DNA of 64,000 bases from Annona cherimola (lineage: Eukaryota; Streptophyta; Magnoliopsida; Magnoliales; Annonaceae): NCBI GenBank assembly GCA_030490835.1, contig CM059974.1, positions 5,277,501 through 5,341,500 on the forward strand, given 5' to 3'. Made by a program: the position numbers and the translations under genes. This document shows positions 1 to 10,907 of this stretch, piece by piece (position 1 is the first letter of the stretch; each line of letters begins with the position of its first letter). The notes beneath the pieces were generated by a model. The model was not told the DNA's origin. It worked only from the letters and a program-made list of their open reading frames with translations, and did no database searches.

Positions 1-2143
1 GACACTCGTTGCTCGATTAAATAAAAATTATCAACATTATAGGACTTCGGCAAAAGAGGAGAAAACGTAGGTGAGTAAGACAGGCATTGAATTTCAAAAT
101 GAAATAATTTTCATCAAAATTCTGATTACTTACTGAAGTATATCCGAGAATTATATTCGTTGCGGATATGAACAAATGATTTGCCTGAATATTTTTTTAC
201 AAAACATTCGCAGGGAATAGTGAATCATTTCCCCTCCTTTGTCGTGACTACAGGCATGATGATTTAATGATCATTGCTCAAACTTGTGAAATGCAAACCC
301 AACTCAACTTGGATAGAGTCACGTCATCTCAAGCTTCAGACCATCTAAAATATTCAGATTTCAGAAGTGGAACAGAGAGAAATGAATGAACTCTCACCGA
401 CATATCCGACCATCCAATCCAACCCCTGTTTCTCGCACTTCCAATCGTTGTCTGTAGCATGCATGCATTCCTGTAGATGGAGCTCTCATCTATGTATCCA
501 ACCCCTTCTGAATTAAGCTCTGAACCTTTCAACATGAATACATAGGCATAGAACAGCAGGTGGGTCAATTGGCATTCATGCAATTAGTCACACGTACCCA
601 TGATAAACACAGGGAGAGCATGCAAGTGCATTGCATGTGAACTAAAACTGCTATGGTATTGGTGGCATCTGTCGTCTGTCTGTATTATTATACATGTAGT
701 CCTATCGGAAAGAAGGCTGTCATCTCGGCTATCTCATCGTTTTCCCTACCCACCACGATAAATTAAATTGGTTTTTCCAATCCAAGTTTAAGGGCAAAGA
801 AGCAATTGACCATTAACCACAATATGGTAACCAAATCTTTAGCTAGAAGTAAAATTTATTAGTTAGCTTGATTTTTCTTGCGATACATTAAAATTTAGAA
901 GGTCTATTACAGATATCTAAAACCATGCACGTTAAGTCGCAAGTATATAAAGCTACAGAGTCGACTTTCTAAATCTCCTCCCAAAAAAAATAAATAAATA
1001 AATAATTCAGAGAAATTTCATTTTGATCCCACCGATGCTCAATATATGTTTCAGAGGGCCAATTGACTAATTTACCCCACACCAAGAAAGCTTGGAATTT
1101 CCAACTGTATGTTGCATGTGTGAGGGAATGTCACAAGCTAGCGAGCCCACATTCGACAGGAATTACAGAGGGAGTGACAATACAACATTGGCACATGCAA
1201 GAAATGCTCTCCATCCACCGAAACAAATTCAATGGCCCACATCAATAAATGAGCAGTTGGCAAAACAGACTATTCATCCAAGCTGTTCGTTTGTTCGGCC
1301 CCCATTTTGGGCGTGTCATAATCATACAGCTGTCCGACCACAAGGATTTTTTTTCCTTAAATTTTCTATCTTTCTTTTTTCTTTTTTAGAATGGGGGGAA
1401 TAGGGTTCACATTTTGTTGGTCCGTCCATTTGTAGGAGGGATGTTAAAATGCCATACAACACACCAGAAGAGTTGTCTGGACCATCAACTCCGTTGGCAA
1501 TTTGGCCACATGCGTCTTGGCTTTTGAGTTTTGACGGAATGAAATTTCAATCAGAGAACCGGGAAATTAAAAGAAGAAGAGGAAGGGGAGAAAGAAAAGG
1601 GACAGTAAAAAGCTGTCTACGGAATATAATCTTACGTGGTAAAATTTTCCATTTCAGAGCACCAAAAGACAGAGTCATTGTACCGATCTTCACTTCTTCA
1701 TGAAACTTCATCTTCATATTCTACTGCAGGAAACTGCCCAAGTAGAAATTTATCACACTAGCTTCCTTGTTTGAGTGAATGCTTCCGTATTCCCTACCCA
1801 CGTGCTATGACATCACCTTGGCCGAAATCAGAGCATATTATCCTCAGATGCAGGGAAAGCACTTGGGGATATAACGAGACCCGATCACCTTTTTCAGCTC
1901 TGTTAGAATTTCCCTTTCCATTTTATTTTTTTTTTTGGGTTTTTTTGCCTTTAGTCGAAAATCAGTTACAAAAAATTAAAGATTAAAGCATCGCAAAGTA
2001 ATTAATAGATTATGAATCGTTAAATGAACATGAATAAATGAGTAGTTTGATCATTTGATACACCTTTGATTGTTGCCTAGATTCGTTTATCGGATATATG
2101 CCACAAATGGTTACTTCTTTCCTTTTTTTTCCATTCATATTTA
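1..2143. other. AT-rich intergenic sequence, no gene recognised
   Basis: Short open frames occur on both strands, but none shows a recognisable domain, a plausible exon structure or codon-like composition. Poly-A, poly-T and pyrimidine tracts are frequent. I see nothing I can name before the MITE that begins at 2144. Confidence 0.6.
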
Positions 2144-2434
2144 GGGTGTGTTTGGTTGGAGGTAAAACTTTTGATAAAAAGTTTTAAATGTAGAAGTTGT
2201 CAAATTGATAGAAAATGATGTGATATAATAGGGGTAATGATGAGGAGTAAAGATAATAAAGTTAAAATAGATAGATTAGTTGTATGGGTAGTTGTGTAGG
2301 AATGATTGAAAAGTAGAGTAGTTTGTATAGAAAAATGTGAAAAAATAATTAAAAAATAGAATAGTTATGAAGAGTGAAAAGTTTTTTGTTGAAAAGTTTT
2401 AAATGACAAGTTTTGGCCCCAAACAAACACACCC
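2144..2434. mobile_element. Tourist-like MITE, family A (291 bp)
   Basis: The ends are imperfect terminal inverted repeats: the left starts GGGTGTGTTTGG and the right, read on the other strand, starts GGGTGTGTTTG. A TTA trinucleotide lies directly outside each end (2141-2143 and 2435-2437), the target duplication expected for PIF/Harbinger (Tourist) elements. There is no coding capacity. Diverged relatives sit near 10222, 17303, 29994, 31086, 44640 and possibly 45170. The superfamily is inferred from the TIR and TSD only. Confidence 0.75.
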
Positions 2435-2437
2435 TTA

Positions 2438-4789
2438 ATTTATTTCGCTTCATAGTACTAATGATCTTGGTTAATGCAAAGGATTGAGAAAATAATTATC
2501 CGAAACACTAGTGTAAAACAATTACAAGATTTCCATTAAAAGTTGAAAACTCTGGTCTCCTCTGTTTCCCGTTCCTTCCAATTTGATGCGACAGGTTCAT
2601 TGTCAGTTTTGGTTCTATCCACATTTTTAGTTATCATGATTATTTTATTATTTAAACGACATGTCTATTTTTCGTTTGTTTTATTTTCAATATTGAATTT
2701 TGTCCTTTCTTTTTTTTTTTTTTGTTTATTTTGACATTTTTTAAATTTCTTTTACTTTGTCATCTTTGGATGTACTTTTTCATCTCTCTTTTTTTCCTCT
2801 TTATTCTCTTTTCTGCTGAACCTCTTTAGCCTTGGAACTCGCCATCGCCCCAGTGGGAACTCTTGGTGGAAATTTTTTCATAAGATATGATTTTTTATTA
2901 TCCTTTAAAAATCAAAACCATACATTAAATTTAAAATATAATTTTGGCCGTTGATGAAAAAAAATCATAGAAAATCAGATTGTATTAATTAGTAAGATAT
3001 AATTAAAGAATTTCAATGACAGTTGTAGCTTTAGATATAAATAATGCATACAATGTAGTTTATATAATCTAAATTATTATATATGTATTTAAATTAGACA
3101 ACTATAACAATTCTTTGTATTTTATTAAAATTATGTTATTAATTTTTATGTCATTTTTATAATTTTTACTTATTTAATACTGTATGAACATCCCATTTAC
3201 ATGAATTTTACTACTAACTGTCAAAATACTACATTAAATATGCTATATAGTTTATTTTTGAAAATCAGCTAAAATTTTCAGAAGAGTTGCCACCGAGTTT
3301 CCAACCAAGCCTCCCTCCCCAGCAACTCTGAATGTAATGAAGCCTGTCCTAATTGGATTTACTTATTTATTACGAGCTTAATCTAATTAATTCCCCATAA
3401 TCTCGATATGCATGGGATGGACGTTTAGGCGGTTGCACGACGGCTTAGGACAATCCATCACATTGATTCAATTAATATATGGGATGTAACTATCGTCGAA
3501 TTATTGGACCACTTCTCGTAGGTACATGTATTAGTCCACTCGGCATGTTTAATATATCATTTTTAATTAAGAAATAAAAAATTTTCATCATAGAAATAAT
3601 ATACTCTAAAATCAAAATCATTTTGCAATATGTAAACCTATTAGAATTTTTACATCGATTTTGACGCATGTGGTCATTTTTTTGATTAATTTTATTTATG
3701 ATATGTAAAACATCATTACAAGCAACAAAATCAGCATGCGTGTTAATACATTTTCAAGATAGGAATGTGTGAAACGGTGTATAATACAAGCATCCAAGAT
3801 TTATAGATCAGACACGGAGTGGGGTGAGGAGTGAGGACGTAGGAGACGGGACCATTATTCAAAGCACGCTGCTGAGATGAAGGAAAAAGCTAGTCTAGTC
3901 GTCCAAATTCAAAAGGTGGGATAAGGCCAAGACAAAGAAATCGCTGCTGCATGCTCATCATCGAATTAGCTAGCTACCTGCTTTCCCATATTTTCATGCA
4001 CTGTCCCAGATGGGATTGCCGATGTGGACGGTTTAGATGTGTATACGCAGATCATGGGGTTATGGTGGTGACAAAAAGAAAAAGCTCATCACTGTCGTCT
4101 CGACCAGTAGTAGAATATTTTACGGACGAAAAATGATAATAATAAGATTATAAGAGGTACGTATAAAAAGAATTTGAAAAAAAGCTGTGCTTTGTCTCTA
4201 AACTCATGATTATTGAAGCATTAAACAAAACACCTAGGGAAAGCAAACTTTGTTTGTGTGTAGGAATGTTTAACTGCGCCCCCCCAACGCACGTGCTGCT
4301 CGCATTTTCCATGTTCCGCAGGTGGGTCCCACCCAGCCTCCCCCTTCATTTTAAAAAATATATAATATCGGTCATCGGTTTCCTGGCCCTCTCCGTAAGA
4401 TAAAACAATTTTTTAAAAAAACAACAACAACGCGGATAGCAAAAAAAAAAGAAAAAAAAAGAAAAGGAATTTTCCGCCTATAGAATAACAAATCACGGAC
4501 ATTCTTGTCAAATATCAGAATGAACGGTCACAGATTACCGACAAGAAGGAAATTTTTTTTTGTTGAATCCCCCACCCCAGATTTTTCCAACCTGGCCCCA
4601 TGAAGCTGCTTAAAATAAAGAAAGTGGAGAATAAAAAGAAAAGGTAGTAATCGAAAACGAAATAAATAAATATGAGAAAATAGATGACCTTTTTCACGAT
4701 AAAGAAGAGATGCGTGAAATTTAAATAGTAATTAGAATATATAAATTATTGAAATGGACACTAAGCCATTAATAATGTCGGATGGGCAA
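2438..4789. other. AT-rich intergenic sequence, no gene recognised
   Basis: No supported gene. Short frames near 3950 and 4200 have no recognisable protein similarity. Long poly-A/T tracts are common. Confidence 0.55.
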
Positions 4790-5190
4790 CTACGGCTTGG
4801 AGCAGTAAAAATATAGCCAGAATGCTTCCATGAAACATTCTTCTGGGCAACTTCGTTTATTTTGAATATTTTAATTATAAATAAAAATTTATTTTATCTA
4901 TTATATTTAACATTATTCATAGTATTTTAAAAATTCATTCATTTGTCTAGTATTACTATGCGTAAGCTCCATGTACAAATGTGTGTAATAAACATAATAA
5001 AATGATCCAATAATAAATATTAATTTTAAAATTAAATCTTCAATATATAAATTGTTTAAATATAGTTTTTATGGATAAATAATTTTATAAAGTATTATTA
5101 TATTCTAATATATACATGAATGAATCTAAACATTTTTCTCAATTTACATTTTATTTTCAAGCAAATGTGGCCAAGAGCGTAAATAAGTTA
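4790..5190. repeat. Family B element copy (degenerate)
   Basis: The AT-rich core, including the run around 4985-5110 about data such as TAAAATGATCCAATAATAAA and ATAAAGTATTATTATATTCT, recurs near 7800-7900, 8460-8600, 18550-18700 and 34130-34200. Ends are not sharp in this copy, so the limits are approximate. No coding capacity is seen. Confidence 0.45.
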
Positions 5191-5571
5191 TATTAAACTA
5201 CTTCTATGTAACTTGGCCTGTAAAAGTAAAAATAAAAAAGTATGACTTTGGCATAAGAGGCTACGATTACCAAATGGTTTAACATGGATGTATGTAGAAT
5301 ACTATAAGTAGAAGATCAAGGATTAAACATTAGATATAAAATGTAACTTCATTATCTTGCCTCCAAAGTACACTTTTAATGAAATATCAAGATCTAGTTT
5401 GGGCAAGGAGAGAGTGGCAAATATCAATCCCTAGCAAAATGATAATAAACACACTTGACACCACGTGCCAGCTTAAAGCACGCTACTAAAAAATTTGTTT
5501 CCACTACTAATATATAATTTTATTTTATTTCATATCTTTAATATTATTTTTATTTCTAATATAATTTTTTA

Positions 5572-6055
5572 GGATTGATTTCAAATATACCACTAAATTT
5601 GCCCTTAATTACAAATATACCTACGAAGTTTGAAAACTTTCATATATACCCACCAAGTACGAGTGAAATTTCAAGTATACCCATTATGATAGTTATAAAT
5701 GTTTAATAATTTTAAAATCCTAAAATACCCCTGTTAATCTAACATTTATTGTGATTTGTGCAACATTCTGTTCATTCAAACTTATTCTGTCTAGCTTTTC
5801 TCTCACGTTAGATGTGTTTTTATTATATTGTTTAATTTCTATTATAGTTGAATGACTATTATTATTAAATAACAATGGACATTTTGGATATTTCAGGTGA
5901 TGGATAGCGACAATTTTTAATTCTTCATAACGGAATGGGTATATTTGAAATTTTAGTCACACTTAGTGGATATATATATATATATGTAAGTTTTCAAACT
6001 TAGTGAGTATATTTGTAATTAAGGATAAATTTAGTGAGTATATTTGAAATTAATC
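5572..6055. mobile_element. Non-autonomous element with long TIRs (MULE-like, about 484 bp)
   Basis: Roughly the first and last 120 bp are inverted copies of each other: the left has GATTTCAAATATACCACTAA and the reversed right end has AATTTCAAATATACTCACTA, and similarity continues inward through a TTAATTACAAATATAC block. The flanks carry a near-match of 9 bp, AATTTTTTA and TATTTTTTA. Long TIRs with a 9-bp duplication suggest a Mutator-like origin, but the flanks are low-complexity, so superfamily is uncertain. No open frame of interest lies inside. Confidence 0.6.
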
Positions 6056-7572
6056 ATATTTTTTAATACACGACAGTTCCCCTCCCCCTTTCACATACAA
6101 TTCATTTATTCTCCGAACAAGAATGTGCATCTATTTGATGGAATGAAATAAAAATCATTTATAATATTAATTTAAGATTTCTTATATAATCGTTTTCTAA
6201 ATAATTAATCATAGAATTCGGTTACATTTTCGTTTCTAATATTATTTTAGGATTTCTTATGTCATTGTTTACTTCTAAATAATTAATGTTTTTAATTATC
6301 ATAACTATTTTATTATTTCAAAGACTGTCATTTATTTTTCACTACACACTAACTCTTTCTCATCCAATCTAATTGTTAAAATCGCATTTCATCTTATGCC
6401 TCAAAACAGTAAACATTCCCTTGGAGGGAATGAGATGTATATTAAATTACTTTTCGAATGTTATTTTTCTCATTTTATATGCAAATTTTCATTTCAAGAT
6501 ATATCTCCACATTACTTTTCTCATTCAAATACAATATTTCATCTTACAATCCAAACTTATCCGCACGATACTCATTGCCTCCTCATAATGAGTTCCTTTC
6601 GTTTGAACACTTGCATTATACAGGTACACCATGACATTACACCCCCCCAGTTTTCTAAAACATCACTTTGGTGCCAATTTTAAAACACCTTGTCCCACAC
6701 GAGCACCATAATGCGGGACCAAGGAACCATTATTTTCACATTTAGGGGCCAGGGCTGACAGGAGCTTGTTAGATCGGACTAATTCATACGTTTTTTATTT
6801 TTAAAATTTTCATGCAAATATTTTCTTAAATTGATTTTACTCATACACCAAAATTTAGAACTTCTAAATACGTATATTAATATATATTTAAATTTCGAAA
6901 ATTAACCATTTTGGGATATTTATATCATTGTCGCTGTAAAAACTACTGCTTTTAAAATTTTAAAATGTATAAACATATTCAAAAAAAAATGTTGGGACAA
7001 AATTTCTATAAATAAATAAAATAATAAGCCATTGGCCTAGGCTAACAATAACTCTTATTAGTCTAGGTTATCAACAAGACCGGTCATCTTCTACACTCTA
7101 ACACTTAAGAGCGAGTTCAAAATTATTTTCACGCTAAAAAGCTTAAAATTTAAAAATTTATTACTGAATATAATGCATTTTGAAATGGTAAATTTAATAT
7201 ATAAGTTAAGTATATTTAGATTAATATTTTTAGAAAATTTTCAAAAAGATAAATTAAAATGGGCATTTAAAATTTTCCAAAATAACAAGTAGATGAATAA
7301 GTGAGTGAAAACATAGCCACTTTTTTGGCGATGAATCAAATCTCATTTTTCCAGCCATTTAAAATCATTTATCTAATTAGATAAATCAAAGATGTGTATC
7401 AACTCACCCAAAAAATATATAGATCAAGTGTAATAAAATGGTTTGAATTACACATTAATTTCGAAACTATTGTTCAACCATTAAACCATCTAAAACATTA
7501 TTCTTATGTATATAAATTATTTCATAGATATACTATTACATTCTAGATTTAACCATATTATTATTTATACCG
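6056..7572. other. AT-rich intergenic sequence, no gene recognised
   Basis: Two overlapping short plus-strand frames near 6373-6683 are not similar to any family I recognise and sit in low-complexity sequence. I see no RNA gene. Confidence 0.5.
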
Positions 7573-8114
7573 GGTCCGCTTCCATGTAACCGGGTTACAT
7601 ACATGGAAGTATACTCATGTAATCCCTTCAAAATTTAAGATTTTGATATTTGATGGAAAATCTAATTTATTTATTATATTTAACATCATTTGTTTATGAA
7701 GAAGATCAAGTTTCATTTCAATCAAGTATGTTTATGGGCCGCATTAGTTAGAAAATGTATATATTAACATTTAAATTATGAAAGATGCTAAAATATCAAT
7801 TTTAAAGTAATATTTTTTTGACATCTAAACCGTCCAAAATATCATTTCTATGTGAATAAATGATTCTATAAAGTATTATTATATTTTAATATATGTATAA
7901 ATAGATCCAAACATTTTTCATAATTTATACATGAATTTTGAACAGATGTGAACCATAAACATTGTTGATTGGGATAAAACTTGATCTCCTAGATAAATAA
8001 ATGATGTTAAATATAATGAATGAATTAAAATTTCCATTGAGGATCAAAATCTTGGATTTCGAAGAGGTTATATGGGTCTGTTTCTATATAACCCGGTTAC
8101 ATAAAAGCAGAACC
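7573..8114. mobile_element. Family B long-TIR element (about 542 bp, best copy)
   Basis: The two ends are inverted repeats about 140 bp long. Both carry the unit ATGTAACCGGGTTA close to the tip, then an AATCCC/AACCTC segment, an AAGATTTTGAT segment and a TTATATTTAACATCATTT segment before reaching AGATCAAGTTT. Between them is an AT-rich core shared with other copies. No convincing target duplication was found. I do not recognise the superfamily; it has no coding capacity. Confidence 0.6.
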
Positions 8115-8329
8115 AATTTTTACGTCACCATGTACATTTTAAAATAATTGCAACTTAGATGAGATATTTTTTTATCGAAGTGATTTTCAATAACACATTG
8201 AAGCAAATGACGTTACACAAAATGAATTGATAGAATTTTATGATGTTAATCATGAAAATTAGCTAGAATGAGGGTAGCATATGAAAATTAAATATCAATA
8301 TGCACTTTGACATGTATAATATCTACTTT

Positions 8330-8740
8330 GGTAATACTTCTGTGAAACTCCTCTTTCATGGAGTTTTCTCCATTAATTATATTTAGTATTATTTATATTA
8401 TCAAGAAATTTTTTTTATTTGTCTAGTATCACTGTAAATAAGCCTCATTCATAAATATGTAAAATCAATATGATAAAATTTTTTAATGCTAAATATCAAA
8501 TTTTAATTAATATTTTAATATTTGACCAATTTAAACTATTAATACTATATGGATAAATGGTTATATAAAGTATTATTAAATTTTAATGTATATATGAATG
8601 GATCAAAGCATTTTTCTTAATTTACATATGAATGTACCTATTTTTTATGCAAATATGAATTTAAATAAAACTTGATCTCTTAACTAACAAATGATATTAA
8701 ATATTATGAATAAATTGAAATTTATATTAATCATCAACCT
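8330..8740. repeat. Family B element copy (degenerate)
   Basis: The core TATGGATAAATGGTTATATA followed by AGTATTATTAAATTTTAATG matches the core of the 7573-8114 element. The left part (CTCCTCTTTCATGGAGTTTT) is a local palindrome. Limits are approximate. Confidence 0.45.
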
Positions 8741-9487
8741 TTTAAAAAATGTAGGAGTTATTTAAAATACTTCAATTTTCACATCTAATTTCTTTAGGTG
8801 TGTTCCAATCATACAAGATTCTTAAATTGAATCTATATTTGGGATGAAAATATAATAATGTGTATTAAAAATGAGCACCGGTGTATTGAAAATGGGTAAA
8901 ATTATGTTGAAAATTTAAAAAATTATATTAAAAATTGAAAAATTATTCCTCATAATGACAATGCCATTCAATTTAAAAATCTTATACGATTTGAAACTGA
9001 CCCTTGTTCCTGCCATTTAATACGAGCGAGTGAGCTCTGTGCTTTTTGTCTTTTTTCTCAGCCCCCTTCGTTCACTTACAAGTGCGAGATGCACGGGTAA
9101 ATCAAAAAGCAGGGTGACATTGTTGCCACGCACCCCCAATATTTCTTTGATCACACACGTACCAATCGCCCTTCCCTTTCTAAAAACCGAGACACGAGAA
9201 GAAGAACTGAGAACACGAACAGTGGAATCACCAGCGTTTCTTTCGGGCCTGTTCGGCCTACACGGCCCGCCCAGCCCATCATATGCCTGTTCGGGAGTAT
9301 TAGAATAGGATGTGAATGTGATTTAGATCTCTCGTCTCCCAGAATAATTTTTTGCGTTTTCAATATAATTTTTTACATTAATTTTCATTCTGTTAAGGTC
9401 CAGTTGACAAATTTTTTTTATAGCGATCCTGTTGACAGCTTAAATGGTAAATGGGATGAGAATGGAATCAAGATAGATAAAATCTCT

Positions 9488-9531
<44 letters not shown>

Positions 9532-10221
9532 CAATAAAATAAAATTTGCTTAATAACGGAGGGTCGTAGGGAGCACGGGTTGCACCCCACAGATGAAGCA
9601 CTTAAGAAAGTATATCACATGTAATTTTTTTGACATACAAATCATTAATTACATTATAGTTAAAATTTAATATTATAAAATCAAATTTAAAGATATTTAT
9701 ATGAGTTTTTAGAATTAAACATATAAAATATTTTTTTGAATTGGTACGAGCTTCATGAAAATTATATCATCTTAATTTTCTGATACTAGTACATTTTACT
9801 GTGCTGAATATGATGTATGGATTTAATTTGAAAAATAAGCAAAATAATATTATAGATCTTTGTATATATACATTCTTGTATCCTGATTATAACCAGTGAT
9901 ATTTGTATCGAAGTATGCAGTTATTCGTATATTGTTTTAAATTAGAAAGCAATAACAAATAGAGAGTCCAAATGTTTTATTACACATTACAAAAAGTGGC
10001 TTTTTAAAAATGTTGCATTTAGCTCTTTAAAATTCGGGTTAGTTTTCAAATTTTCATGTAATTTTTAAATTTTCTTCATAAATTTTTTTCAAAATTTTCA
10101 TCACATGAAACACTTTTTACCTTATCATCCCATCGAGCCTAATATAATTTCTAATATATTGCTCCTCGTCGTTATGCTTATGATAAGCATGTGGAGTTTC
10201 TGCTGTACGGTCGAGAGCTTA
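8741..10221. other. Intergenic sequence with short GC-richer patch, no gene recognised
   Basis: A patch near 9030-9310 is GC-richer than its surroundings and opens short frames on both strands, but neither product is recognisable. The rest is AT-rich. A long AT dinucleotide run lies at 9490-9529. Confidence 0.5.
9490..9529. repeat. (AT)n microsatellite, about 20 units
   Basis: An uninterrupted run of alternating A and T about 40 bp long. Likely polymorphic and self-complementary. Confidence 0.95.
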
Positions 10222-10549
10222 TGGTGTATTTGGGATAGATAAAACTTTTAATGAAAAATTGTAGAGGATATAAGTTGTCAAATGATGTAATAAGATAGAG
10301 GAAATGATGAGGAATAAATAGGATAAAGTTGAAATAGATAGGTTAGTTATATTAGTAGTTGTGTAGAAATGATTGAAAAGTAGGTAGTTATATAAAAATA
10401 TATGAAGAAATAATTTAAAATGAAAAGTAGGTAGTTATATAAAAATATATGAAGAAATAATTTAAAAATAAGATAATTACTGAGAGTGAAAAAATGTTAG
10501 ATAAAAAAATTTTAACTCTGTAAATTTTTTCACCTTAGCAAACATACTC
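10222..10549. mobile_element. Tourist-like MITE, family A, with internal 47-bp tandem duplication
   Basis: The element is flanked by TTA on both sides (10219-10221 and 10550-10552). Its left end reads TGGTGTATTTGGGA and its reversed right end GAGTATGTTTGC, degenerate versions of the family A terminal repeat. The interior follows the same order of motifs as the copy at 2144. Bases 10374-10420 and 10421-10467 are a perfect tandem duplication of 47 bp. It lies about 360 bp upstream of the VAN3-binding-protein-like start codon. Confidence 0.65.
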
Positions 10550-10775
10550 TTAACCGTGAAAAAATTGCAGCGGGGAAGGGTGTCTTCGTCAATTCAACAA
10601 CGACTATGGATATTTATGTAATTTCAGTTTGGGAGGACAGGACAGCTTCTGAGTGCGTACTGGTGAATATTTCTGAAATTTTCATTTTTCCAGTGTATTT
10701 GATTATTTTTATAATTTCAGTTGCTGTATCGATCTGACAATCAAGCCGCTTTGTGTCTCCCTTCCCCCACATCTT

Positions 10776-10783
10776 CTATAAAT
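10776..10783 (+). promoter_or_regulatory. Candidate TATA box of the VAN3-binding-protein-like gene
   Basis: CTATAAAT stands 132 bp upstream of the ATG at 10908 within a pyrimidine-rich promoter-like stretch. A start of transcription about 30 bp downstream would give a 5' leader of about 100 nt. No transcript evidence was available. Confidence 0.5.
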
Positions 10784-10907
10784 GCTAAACTGCGCCACCT
10801 TCCCGCAAACCCCTCCTCGCTGCTCTTATCCTGCGCACACTACTTCCTCAGCTTCACCTTTTTACCCTCTCTTAGCCTGCGCACCTACCGCCCACCGTAG
10901 GTGATAT

